DNA of 64,000 nt, from assembly GCF_002934235.1 (NCBI RefSeq), contig NZ_PTIS01000004.1, positions 1 through 64,000 of the forward strand. The letters are read 5' to 3'. This document shows positions 27,633 through 37,200 of this stretch, piece by piece. The number at the start of each line of letters is the position of its first letter. Position 1 is the first letter of the stretch. Position numbers and translations under genes: made by a program. The notes beneath the pieces are model-generated. The model was not told the DNA's origin. It saw only the letters and a program-made list of their open reading frames with translations, and did not search any database. The stretch comes from Clostridium algidicarnis DSM 15099 (GTDB lineage Bacteria > Bacillota > Clostridia > Clostridiales > Clostridiaceae).

Positions 27633-27908
27633 ATGAAGAAAAAGAGTGGGTTGTTTGTAAAGATAAATTATAAGATGGATTTAGGATTAAGGAAGGAATT
27701 AAATAATGAAAGTAAGGCAGTTAATTTAAAGTATAGTAAATATCTAGTTTGTGCAGGGGTATACAATAAAAATGGTGGAACTATGATATTTAGAGCTAAA
27801 GATATTAATGAAGCAGAAGATATAGTAAAAAACAATCCATTTTCTAATACACCTATGTATAGTTATGAAATATTAAGTAAAGATAACATTTCTCTTTCTA
27901 TGATGTAA
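27633..27908 (+). CDS. small YciI-like protein
   Basis: A 91-residue protein. The segment GGTMIFRAKDINEAEDIVKNNPF followed by MYSYEIL resembles the YciI-related dimeric alpha/beta-barrel domain (normally ...a.s..ea..l...DPf...gl..ye...). The catalytic-type His/Asp of true YciI enzymes are not obvious, so the biochemical role is open. It has a consensus promoter and the ribosome binding site AGGAGG. It is monocistronic. Confidence 0.55.
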   Translation: MKKKSGLFVKINYKMDLGLRKELNNESKAVNLKYSKYLVCAGVYNKNGGTMIFRAKDINEAEDIVKNNPFSNTPMYSYEILSKDNISLSMM

Positions 27909-28030
27909 GATTTAACAAGTTTAGATTACTATAATTATAGATTTAAAACCTGTTTATTTGCTAAAAATATAATATGATTATATTTTTAATGGGAATGCAT
28001 TTTCACATTCCCAAAAGAAGATATAAAAGT

Positions 28031-29134
28031 TTAAATTGTATATTGAATATTTTCTATAACTAGTGATAAACTCTTTACTAGTTTTATTTTTAGCCCATTT
28101 CTAGAAGGATCAGAACTTTTTACTATTTTTATATTGGGTCTTAAAGGAAAGTTTGGAAGCGTATCCTCAACTACTGCTATATCTCCATTGCTAAGCTTAA
28201 CTAAGGTTCCTTTACTATAAGGTACTATAACTCTAGAAAAGGCTTTTACTATTTCATAATCAAATTGTGTAGAGGAATTAGCCATAATGTATTCAATAGC
28301 TTCATTGGGACTTAAAGCTCTTCTATAAGGTCTATCAGAAGTTAATGCATCATAGACATCAGCTATAGATACTATTCTAGAAAATTTATTAATTTCTTCA
28401 CCACGTCTATTTTCAGGATAACCAGTGCCATCATACCATTCATGGTGCTGCAAAGATATTATACGAGATTTTGCTGAAATTCCTGAGATATTTCTAAGAT
28501 AATCATAGCCTAATGTAGTATGAGTTTTCATTATTAAAAGTTCATCTTTCGTTAAAGGACCTTCTTTAAATAAAAGAGTAGTAGGTATAAAAGATTTACC
28601 TATATCATGGACTAATGCTCCTATACAAAGATCTAAAAGATCATATTTATTTAGTTGAAGTTGAATACCTAATATAAGGGAAAGTACTGCAACGTTAACG
28701 CAATGTTGATAGGTATAGTTATCTAGGCTCTTTATATCTACTAAGTGCACCATAACATGATTGTCTGATAAAATTTGATCTAATAACTCTTCCGCAACAT
28801 CATATATTGATTCAAAGTATAATTCTCTTTCTTTTATTAATTTATTGCTGTACTTAGAAGGTGAAGATTTTGAAAATTTATCTAGACTAGAAAAGGTTTC
28901 TTTTACTGATGTTATAGCCTTTTGTCTAAGTTCAGGTTTTATAATATCATCTATTTCCATATCGCTATACTCATCAATTATATAAAGAGAATATACTTGA
29001 ATGGATTTTATCTTTTCTATAATTTTATTGGAAAGCTTCGCCCCTTCACGAAGTAGGGGACGTCCTTCGTTATCAAATATAGTCTTAGCTAAATAAGTAC
29101 CTTCCTTAACACACTCTATAGGAATAAGTCTCAT
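28031..29134 (-). CDS. HD-GYP domain protein, probable cyclic-di-GMP phosphodiesterase
   Basis: A 367-residue protein with an N-terminal DUF3391-like or unrelated region of about 100 residues and an HD-GYP domain: GALVHDIGKSFIP (HD), THTTLGYDYL, ISLQHHEWYDGTGYP (HH and GYP) and IVSIADVYDALTSDRPYR. The metal ligands and the GYP motif are all intact, so hydrolysis of cyclic-di-GMP is the likely activity. ATG 29134 follows GGGGTG; the ATG at 29149 overlaps the site. It is monocistronic. Confidence 0.88.
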   Translation of the reverse strand: MRLIPIECVKEGTYLAKTIFDNEGRPLLREGAKLSNKIIEKIKSIQVYSLYIIDEYSDMEIDDIIKPELRQKAITSVKETFSSLDKFSKSSPSKYSNKLIKERELYFESIYDVAEELLDQILSDNHVMVHLVDIKSLDNYTYQHCVNVAVLSLILGIQLQLNKYDLLDLCIGALVHDIGKSFIPTTLLFKEGPLTKDELLIMKTHTTLGYDYLRNISGISAKSRIISLQHHEWYDGTGYPENRRGEEINKFSRIVSIADVYDALTSDRPYRRALSPNEAIEYIMANSSTQFDYEIVKAFSRVIVPYSKGTLVKLSNGDIAVVEDTLPNFPLRPNIKIVKSSDPSRNGLKIKLVKSLSLVIENIQYTI

Positions 29135-29290
29135 TGTTAAACACCCCATTAAAATTATATTATACCACTATGTAAATTATTGTTTTAGGTTATGCAAAAG
29201 TAGTAATTATATAATATTATGAATTACTAAATATAATAGGTAATTAATAAGATTATACCTTGAAAGTGTATTAATATCCATGTAAATTAC

Positions 29291-31192
29291 TTACACATCT
29301 AAAAGATTTCTCCTATAATTTGTATATAAGGTTCTGAGTAAATTCATTTTATCTTCAAGTTCTAATTGAAAATCTGATACAGATGAATAATTTTTATCTA
29401 TTATAGACTTCTTTATTTTTGTAAATAAGCATCTATTAGAATAACTGTCTTTCATTATGTAATGGCGTAATTCATTTACATTCATCCAATTTGTTACATC
29501 TAGATCTAAAGCTTTATCTAAAGAGTGCAACATTTTATAAGAACGTATCTCATCCATATAGCTATTTATTATTCGGTTTTTTATTTCTGTAACCCATCTT
29601 TCTATAACAGAAATTTTAAAGCTGTTTATAATTGAATCATTAAATACATTTCCCATTTTTAAGACATCTAATTTATCTGGATACATTTCAAAAGCTTTTA
29701 GATTTTCATAAACAGTTGCAGGTGCCTTACCAAAGTACTTTATTCTTTCATCTTCACAAAAGAAATCAAATACATCTTCCTCTGTACGATAAGCTCTTTC
29801 TTTTTCTAGGTATATAGAAGGCTCGCCGGGGGACTTTGAAAGTTCAGCTAATAAGTCATCTTCGTTTTTATTATTTTCTAAAGCATATTTTATGCCATCG
29901 ATCATACTCATGTATAAAACGGATATTGCAATATAAGTATTTGTATGTGGATTAGGTGAACGAAGTTCAAATCTTGTAGCCATAGGATTTATAATATCTC
30001 TTATAAGAGCTATTAAAATAGTTCTATTTCTTGAGGGCACTTCAATTGTAACACCTAAGGAGGTTGTTATACATATAGGAGCTTCAAATCCTGGCTTAAG
30101 CCTTTTAAGCGAATCGTTAGTAGAAGATATGAAGGGATTTATTATCTCGTAATTTTTAAGGATACCCATAAGTGAACCATAGCCTATAGAACTTAAAAAG
30201 TGATTTTTGTTAGATGCAAATAAGTTTATGAGCTTTCCGTTTTTTAACTTAAGACAAATACCTACATGAATATGTTCCCCACTTCCTGCTACTCCATCTA
30301 TAGGCTTTGCTAGAAAGGTAACGTCAAGGCCATTTTGTCTAAAGGTTTCTCTTACTATATTTCTAACTAATAGCTCATTATCTGCAGCTTGAATAGGAGT
30401 AGAGAACCTCCAATCAATTTCCATTTGCTCCATTATGTGAGTAAGGTTTCCAAGGTCATCTATTTTAGCTTTGACTCCACCTACTTCTTTATGTCCCATT
30501 TCAGGTTCTAAACCATAAGAATCCATAAGCATAAGACTTTGTTCTAAGGCAGTTCTTACAGAACCTTTCGTTCTAGTCCAATATTGCTCATGCAATACTT
30601 GAGATGTAGAAAGCTCTTCAAGTTCAGCTTCATCATTTGGAGTTTTAACCCAAAACTCTAATTCAGTAGCGGAAGTTACATTAATATCTTCAATGTCTTC
30701 AAAGGATATGCCATGAGAAGAAAGGCTGTTAGGATTTTTTGAAAGCAGACTTAGAATAGTACTTTTGAAGTAATCAATAGATCTTTTTAAAATGTGTCTT
30801 GAATCTACAGGATTTCCATTATGATATAGAAAACAAGGTATTCTAAGAGTTCCTATTGGTTTATTACAAATTGGATCTATGTTTTCATAATTATAATCTA
30901 TGTACCAGTTGCAGTTTAAATCACACATCATGTCAATCTTAGCATTGTTTAAGCTTGCTATACCCGGTAGAGTAACAGAGGATCCATCAGTTTGTGCTGC
31001 AACTCCATTTAAGAATGTATCTAAATCATTTAAAAAGGCTTTTATTGGAATTCGCTCATCGGTATCATTTCCAGCAAGATCGATACCTACTAAGGATATG
31101 AATCGTATTTCTGGATGGTTGTTAATTATTGATTTTAACGAAGTTTCATTATGAGAAGTTTCTGGAATTAAAAATATTAGGTCATTTTTCAT
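29291..31192 (-). CDS. glutamine synthetase, long form
   Basis: A 633-residue protein containing the glutamine synthetase catalytic domain: ATELEFWV (ATP/metal Glu), PEMGHKEVGGVKAKI, GSGEHIHVGICL (the conserved His), and RSPNPHTNTYIAISVLY. It is far longer than the usual 440-470 residues. The extra sequence is an N-terminal region of about 150 residues and a helical C-terminal extension of about 130 residues (from about residue 500). Long GS-like proteins occur in Clostridium. Whether it makes glutamine or another gamma-glutamyl product is not settled by sequence. It is monocistronic, with no obvious T-box or glutamine riboswitch upstream (31193-31486). Confidence 0.82.
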   Translation of the reverse strand: MKNDLIFLIPETSHNETSLKSIINNHPEIRFISLVGIDLAGNDTDERIPIKAFLNDLDTFLNGVAAQTDGSSVTLPGIASLNNAKIDMMCDLNCNWYIDYNYENIDPICNKPIGTLRIPCFLYHNGNPVDSRHILKRSIDYFKSTILSLLSKNPNSLSSHGISFEDIEDINVTSATELEFWVKTPNDEAELEELSTSQVLHEQYWTRTKGSVRTALEQSLMLMDSYGLEPEMGHKEVGGVKAKIDDLGNLTHIMEQMEIDWRFSTPIQAADNELLVRNIVRETFRQNGLDVTFLAKPIDGVAGSGEHIHVGICLKLKNGKLINLFASNKNHFLSSIGYGSLMGILKNYEIINPFISSTNDSLKRLKPGFEAPICITTSLGVTIEVPSRNRTILIALIRDIINPMATRFELRSPNPHTNTYIAISVLYMSMIDGIKYALENNKNEDDLLAELSKSPGEPSIYLEKERAYRTEEDVFDFFCEDERIKYFGKAPATVYENLKAFEMYPDKLDVLKMGNVFNDSIINSFKISVIERWVTEIKNRIINSYMDEIRSYKMLHSLDKALDLDVTNWMNVNELRHYIMKDSYSNRCLFTKIKKSIIDKNYSSVSDFQLELEDKMNLLRTLYTNYRRNLLDV

Positions 31193-31486
31193 AAAATTTT
31201 ATCTATACCTTAATTAAAGTATAGACATTTCACATCCTTTCTTTTAAAATAGACAAAATGATATAAGAATAATATTATTATAATTAGAACAAAAATATCA
31301 TTTTATATGATAAAATATAAAGAAATTTTAGTACAATAAAATTTTTATGTCAAGAAAATGATGTAATTTTGATAATTTGATAAATTTAAATGTATCCAAA
31401 TACTAGTTTGACATGGATAGATTTTCCACCCATGTGTATTTATAAAGATAATAAACATATAATTATTGGAGAAGGGAAGTTTTAGT

Positions 31487-32275
31487 ATGGAAGATAACTC
31501 GTATAATAAAAATAAGCCTATAGGGATTTTTGATAGCGGAGTAGGTGGTATTAGTGTGCTAAAGAAAGCTATAAAAATACTTCCAAATGAAGATTATATA
31601 TATTTTGGAGATTCGAAAAATGCACCTTATGGTGTAAAAACTGTAGAAGAAATAAAAAAGTTAACTTTTAAAGCTATAGATCTTTTATTATCGAAGGGCT
31701 GTAAGGCCATTGTTGTAGCTTGTAACACAGCGACTAGTGCAGCAATAGAAGACTTAAGAAAGAAGTTTAAAGACCTACCTATAATAGGAATAGAACCAGC
31801 TGTAAGGCCTGCTGTAAATCTAAATAGAAAAGGTAAGATATTGATAATGGCAACGCCTATAACTTTAGCAGAAAATAAATTTAATAATTTAGTTGAAAGA
31901 TGTGCAGTAAGCTCTGAGGTAGTTGCTCTTCCCTGTCCTGGTTTAGTAGAAATGATAGAAGAGGGTGTAGTTGAAGGAAGTGATATAAAGAATTATTTAG
32001 TAAGAAAGTTTGAAGGTAAGATAGATAAAGATATATCTTGCATAGTTTTAGGCTGTACTCACTATCCTTTTATAAAAAAAGAAATAGTTTCTGTGATAGG
32101 AGATGAAATACCTATAATAGATGGAAGCGAGGGTACAGCAAGAGAACTTAAAAGAAGATTAGAACAAAGTGATCTTTTAAGTAATAGTGATGAAAAAGGT
32201 GATATACAGATATTTAATTCAAAGGATAATAGTAATTTAATAGATCTTAGTTACAAGTTATTAGAATTAAAATGA
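31487..32275 (+). CDS. murI: glutamate racemase
   Basis: A 262-residue cofactor-independent racemase making D-glutamate for peptidoglycan. Motifs: GIFDSGVGGISVLK, YFGDSKNAPYG, VACNTATSAAIEDL (first catalytic Cys), and LGCTHYPFIKKEI (second catalytic Cys and His). ATG 31487 is chosen since AGGGAAG lies 7 nt upstream; the in-frame TTG at 31466 lacks a site. It is followed by an inverted repeat before ppiB. Confidence 0.95.
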   Translation: MEDNSYNKNKPIGIFDSGVGGISVLKKAIKILPNEDYIYFGDSKNAPYGVKTVEEIKKLTFKAIDLLLSKGCKAIVVACNTATSAAIEDLRKKFKDLPIIGIEPAVRPAVNLNRKGKILIMATPITLAENKFNNLVERCAVSSEVVALPCPGLVEMIEEGVVEGSDIKNYLVRKFEGKIDKDISCIVLGCTHYPFIKKEIVSVIGDEIPIIDGSEGTARELKRRLEQSDLLSNSDEKGDIQIFNSKDNSNLIDLSYKLLELK

Positions 32276-32287
32276 TAAATGTTAATC

Positions 32288-32325
32288 ATTATTCTCAATA
32301 TAATAAATAATATATTGAGAATAAT
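32288..32325. repeat. 15-bp perfect inverted repeat between murI and ppiB
   Basis: ATTATTCTCAATATA and its exact complement are separated by 8 nt. It has no T run, so it is a weak terminator or an operator for ppiB. Confidence 0.5.
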
Positions 32326-32403
32326 AGGCGATAAAGGTTATAATATTATTAACTTATGGTATATTGAATATATTAGATTTACATATTAAAAGGAGGAATT
32401 TTT

Positions 32404-32919
32404 ATGAACCCAGTAGTAACAATGGAAATTAACAATGGAGGAATAATTAAAATAGAATTATTCCCAGAAATAGCACCAAATACAGTTAATAATTTTATAG
32501 ATTTAGTAAGTAAAGGCTTTTATGATGGATTAACTTTTCATAGAGTGATACCTGGTTTTATGATTCAAGGTGGCTGCCCAGAAGGAACAGGTATGGGGGG
32601 ACCAGGATATGGTATAAAGGGAGAGTTTTCTGGAAATGGAGTTAAAAATGATTTGAAACATGAAAAAGGAGTTATATCCATGGCAAGATCAGGTCATCCT
32701 GATTCTGCAGGAAGCCAATTTTTTCTAATGGTAGAAAAGGCTCCACATTTAGATGGACAATATGCAGGATTTGGAAAGATTATAGAAGGTATGGATAATG
32801 CAGACAGCATAGTTAAGACTAAGTGTGATTATAATGACAAACCATATGAGGATCAAATTATGAACAAGGTCACAGTAGATACATTTGGGGTTCAATATGA
32901 TGAACCTAAAAAAATATAA
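32404..32919 (+). CDS. ppiB: cyclophilin-type peptidyl-prolyl isomerase
   Basis: A 171-residue cytoplasmic cyclophilin. It contains the core YDGLTFHRVIPGFMIQGG (catalytic Arg, Phe), the SAGSQFFLMV stretch and HLDGQYAGFGKIIEGMD. It catalyses proline cis-trans isomerisation during protein folding. The ribosome binding site AAAGGAGG is ideal. It starts a probable three-gene operon with a DUF3783 protein and an XRE regulator, with intergenic gaps of 25 and 1 nt. Confidence 0.94.
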   Translation: MNPVVTMEINNGGIIKIELFPEIAPNTVNNFIDLVSKGFYDGLTFHRVIPGFMIQGGCPEGTGMGGPGYGIKGEFSGNGVKNDLKHEKGVISMARSGHPDSAGSQFFLMVEKAPHLDGQYAGFGKIIEGMDNADSIVKTKCDYNDKPYEDQIMNKVTVDTFGVQYDEPKKI

Positions 32920-32944
32920 GATAAAGTTTAGGGAGTGAGATGTT

Positions 32945-33316
32945 TTGGCAAATAAGATGATTTTGGCTTATGGTCTTGAACAAAAGGATCTAGAAGTATT
33001 TAAGATGTCTAACATAGAATATAAAGTTATAACAACTAAAATATTTCATGATAAAATAGAAGACATAATAGAAAGGTCTGCAAAAGAAGAAGGAGATAAA
33101 TCTCTTCCAAAAGAAAAGGTGATTTTATTTAATGGTTTTAGTGATGATGAATTAGATAAAATTATAAAGCTCGTAAGAGCCACTATAGGAAGGTCACCCA
33201 TTTTAGCAGTAGTTACTGATACCTCAAAAAAGTGGACATTTGGGTATCTTGTAGAGCATCTTATAGAGGAAAGAGAATGGTATAAGAAGATGCAAGAGGA
33301 GAAAGGAAGTAACTAA
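32945..33316 (+). CDS. DUF3783-domain protein
   Basis: A 123-residue soluble protein of the DUF3783 family, which is common in clostridia. Its middle contains VILFNGFSDDELDKIIKLVR and the C-terminal half FGYLVEHLIEEREWYKKM. No catalytic residues are evident and no function is known. It starts at TTG 32945 after AGGGAGTGAG and overlaps or abuts the next gene by its stop, so it is translationally coupled with the XRE regulator. Confidence 0.7.
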   Translation: MANKMILAYGLEQKDLEVFKMSNIEYKVITTKIFHDKIEDIIERSAKEEGDKSLPKEKVILFNGFSDDELDKIIKLVRATIGRSPILAVVTDTSKKWTFGYLVEHLIEEREWYKKMQEEKGSN

Positions 33317-33317
33317 A

Positions 33318-34019
33318 TTGAGTAGAGTAGGAGAAAAAATCAAAAAGGCAAGATTAGATTCTAAAATGACTCAAAAACAATTAGCTAAAAAGCTTGGAGT
33401 AGCTGAAAGCTTTGTGAATGATGTAGAAATGGGAAAAAGGATAATAAATGAAAGCTTAATTACTAGAATATCAAAAATTCTAGATAAAAACATAAACGAT
33501 ATAAGTATGTCTATTGATGAAGAAGCTTTAAATGAGGAAACAGTGAAACCGAAGGCTCCTATTTATACAGCAGATAGCTTAAGTAATAAAAAGGGTAAGC
33601 CAAAGGAAGAGGTTCAAGATATATGGAATGAAGCTTTTGGTGATGTATTAAAAAATGTTCCTATTTTTAATTATGATATGTCAAAGGTAGTAGATAATAA
33701 AAAGCTACCTGTGATATCTAATAAAATAGAAGGTCATCCTCAAGATAAGGTGTTTTTTCTTCAAATAGAAAATGATGATATGGCAGGATTTAGAATGAGA
33801 AAAGGGGATTTAGCACTGTGTCATTTTATAAGTGATATGGAGGTTAATACCATATGCCTTATAGAAGTAGAAGGTAGAAAGATAATAAGAAAAGTAAAAA
33901 GGCTAGATAACAATAAAGCTTTATTATTAAATCATAATGTTGATTTAGATACAGAAACAGTTTTAATTAAAAATGTGAAGTTTATAGCAAGATTAGACAA
34001 ATTAGAAATACTTCTTTAA
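33318..34019 (+). CDS. XRE-type regulator fused to a degenerate S24-like domain
   Basis: A 233-residue protein. Residues 4-60 form an XRE helix-turn-helix (MTQKQLAKKLGVAESFVNDVEMGKR). The C-terminal 90 residues have the peptidase S24/LexA fold signature (FFLQIENDDMAGFRMRKGDLALCHF, IIRKVKR). The nucleophile Ser expected in the x-D-S-M motif is replaced by Asp (NDDM), while the following basic region (IIRKVKR) that would carry the catalytic Lys is kept. It is thus likely a DNA-binding protein without autoproteolysis. TTG 33318 lies one base after the DUF3783 stop. It is the last gene of the ppiB operon. Confidence 0.75.
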   Translation: MSRVGEKIKKARLDSKMTQKQLAKKLGVAESFVNDVEMGKRIINESLITRISKILDKNINDISMSIDEEALNEETVKPKAPIYTADSLSNKKGKPKEEVQDIWNEAFGDVLKNVPIFNYDMSKVVDNKKLPVISNKIEGHPQDKVFFLQIENDDMAGFRMRKGDLALCHFISDMEVNTICLIEVEGRKIIRKVKRLDNNKALLLNHNVDLDTETVLIKNVKFIARLDKLEILL

Positions 34020-34062
34020 TCTTAAAAAGATAAAACTTGGCATATCTATATTAGTTTAATTT

Positions 34063-34106
34063 AAAAGAGATATTTTTAAATGCATATTTAAAAATGTCTC
34101 TTTTTT
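34063..34106 (+). terminator. terminator after ppiB operon
   Basis: AAAAGAGATATTTTTAAAT pairs with ATTTAAAAATGTCTCTTTT, a nearly perfect long stem followed by T6. Confidence 0.85.
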
Positions 34107-34226
34107 GTTCACGTAAATATTAAAATTGAAGATTATAAAGAACGTACATATGAAATACTTTATTTTAGGGGCAAAACTTATAACAGCTCATAAAATGTAT
34201 AGATACTATTCATAGGAGGTCTTTTT

Positions 34227-37200
34227 ATTAATATCAAAAAGTCAATTAATAAAGATAAAAAGCTGTTAATAAGAGTTGAAGATGAAGCTTTATCAAGTGA
34301 TTTAATTCATAGAAGAGAAGTACTTAAAACTATGCCTTCAGATTTAAAGGAAAAGCTTATTAACTTATCTAGTATAGATAAGTTTAAAGCAGGGTATATT
34401 GAATTTTTAGTTTTATATGGAGAAAATACCATAAAAGTAAAGGTAGCGGTTGGAAATTTGGATGGGGAATTTGAGGATTTAGGTTATGGATTTGGAATAA
34501 TTACTTTTAAAATATCTGATGCAGATAATATAACTAAGGTAGAAGGTATAAGTTATTTTGAACTTCCGCAAACCTTATATATAAATTCTCTTGAAGGGAA
34601 TAAGGCATCTTGTGTAAATGGCCTTTGGGATCTTTATGATCTTTCAGGTAAAGGCGTATTGATTGGATTTATAGATTCTGGAATAGACTATAGACATCCA
34701 GCATTTATGGATACTGAAGGTAATACTAGAATTGAGTATATTTATGATATATCCTTAAAAAAGGGTTGGAATAGAGAGGAAATAAATCAAGCTATAAATT
34801 CACAAAATCCTTATGATTTAATAGCCCATAGGGATTTTGTAGGCCACGGAACCCATGTCGCAGGTATAGCATCAGGTGGTGGAAATATAGATAAAGTTTA
34901 TTATGGAGCTGCCTATAATAGTTCTATTGCTATGATTAAAATAACCCCACCTGGAAACTTAAATTATACTCAGGCTAGTCAAATAATGAGAGCTATTAAA
35001 ATCTTATTAGACAAAAGGGTAGAATTAAATATGCCTTTAGTTATAAATTTAAGTTTTAGTACTAATAATGGTGCTCATAATGGAAGTAGTATATTAGAGC
35101 AATATATAAGTACTATTTCCAATATAGAACCTATAAGTTTTGTAATAGCAGCAGGAAATGAAGGAGAAGCAGCACATCATGTAGGAGGGACTTTTCGGGA
35201 TAGTCAAAATATATCTATAAATATTGCACAAGAGGAAAAGAGCATAATAATACAATTATACAAAGAGATATTAAGTGACATTTCAATAGAAATAACAAGT
35301 CCTTCAGGGAAGACTACAGGTAAAAACACAGTAGTTCAAGGTAGTACTGAGAATAATGTTGATTCGAACAAGGCAATAATATATTACACTGGCCCAAGGC
35401 CTTTTGACATAAATGGAGAGATTATAATAAGTATTTTAGCTTTAGAAGGGAAGTCTTTAATTGAAGGTACATGGAATATAAACATAACTCTAGAGAATGA
35501 TTATAGAGGAAGATATGATATGTGGCTTCCTATTTCAGAAGGATTAAATCCTAAAACTAAGTTTTTGCAACCTAGTATAACTAATACTTTGGGTATACCA
35601 GCTACGGTAAGCAATGTAGTATCTGTTGGAAGTTATAATTATTCTACTATGAATATATCGGGGTTCTCAGGAAGGGGTAAGGATGTAATAGGAGAAACTA
35701 AACCAGATTTAGTGGCTCCTGGTGAAAATATAGTTTCTGCATCTCCTGGAGGTGGTTATGATAGTAAAACAGGTACATCTATGGCAACGCCTTTTGTTTC
35801 AGGTATAGCTGCTTTACTTATGGAGTGGGGTATTATAGATGGAAATGATTCTTTGTTATTTGGTCAAAGGCTTAAATATTTTCTATTAAAAGGTGCAAGG
35901 AGGAATAGGACTACACTAGTTTATCCTAATTATAGTTTTGGATATGGTGAGGTTTGTGGAAAGTCATCTTTAGATTTAGCTACATCTTTAAGAGGGGAGG
36001 AAGGTTTTATCATGGAGTCTTTGCGTTTAGATTGTGGAAGTCTTTATTTAAATCCGGATTATAACAGTTACCTAGTTGAGTATGATGGTGATATTGTGAA
36101 GAGTTTAGAAAATATAAGTGATATTTGTGCTTTTGTTTTAGATGAAAGCTTTGCAGTTATATCAGTGAAGAGTGATATGGAAAACAAGATATTAAAAGGC
36201 ATAACCAATATAGTATATAAAGAAGATACTAGTTTATATACATTATCTGAGGTGTCTCCTATAGAAGCAGCTGATATACCACAGTTTCACAATCATCCTT
36301 ATTTACCGCTTGATGGATACGGTGTTCTAGTTGGAACTATAGATACTGGTATAGACTATTTGAATAAAGAATTTATGTACGAAGATGATACTACTAGAAT
36401 AAATTATATATGGGATCAAACCTTAACTAACGGATCTAAACCTTTAGGATTTAGTTATGGAGTAGAATTTAATAAAGAAGAAATAAATCAGGCCATAAAA
36501 GCAATGGAAAATGGTGAGAATCCTTATAAAATAGTACCTAGTAAGGATGACATAGGTCATGGTACTAGTATGGCTGGTATTTTAGGTGGAAGAGGAAGAA
36601 ATCCTGAATTAAAAGGCGCAGCCCCAGGATGCGAATTTGCTGTAGTAAAGTTAAAACCAGCTATAGGATTAGATTTATCTAAAGATACAAGTGGAAAAGA
36701 TAGGGTAGCATATAACAATACAGACGTTATAATGGCTATAAAGTATTTAAGTCAGCTTGCAAGTAGGCTAAATAAGCCCTTGGTTATATATATATCCGTA
36801 GGTACTAATGCGGGTGCTCATGATGGTAATAGCATTATAGAAAGATATATTGATGAGGTATCAAGAATAAGAGGAGTGGTAGTGGTTAGTGGAACAGGAA
36901 ATCAAGGGGATGAAGATCTTCATGCCTCGGGTATGTTTCAAAATACAGGAGAAGTTAAAACCTTAGAGGTTAAAATATCAAAGCAGCAAAGAAACTTGGC
37001 TTTTGAAATATGGATAGATAAGCCGGATAAGGTATCCATAGGAGTGATTTCTCCATCAGGTGAAGTAATAGAAAAGGTGCCAGCAAAACTTAAGAAAGGG
37101 GAAGAAATAGAATTAGTGTTTGAGGGGAGTAAGGTATTTATAGAATATTATTTTCCAGAGGAACTTACAGGTGATGAACTTATAAGGGTAAAAATTGAAG

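Noticed and set aside
27991-28012. GGGAATG/CATTCCC hairpin as terminator of the YciI-like or HD-GYP gene
   Set aside because: No T run on either strand, so only a hairpin is supported.
32288-32325. Fur-type operator before ppiB
   Set aside because: The half-sites face the wrong way for the 7-1-7 Fur pattern; recorded only as an inverted repeat.
33318-34019. Functional LexA-like SOS repressor
   Set aside because: The nucleophile Ser of the S24 site is replaced by Asp, and no SOS genes are nearby.
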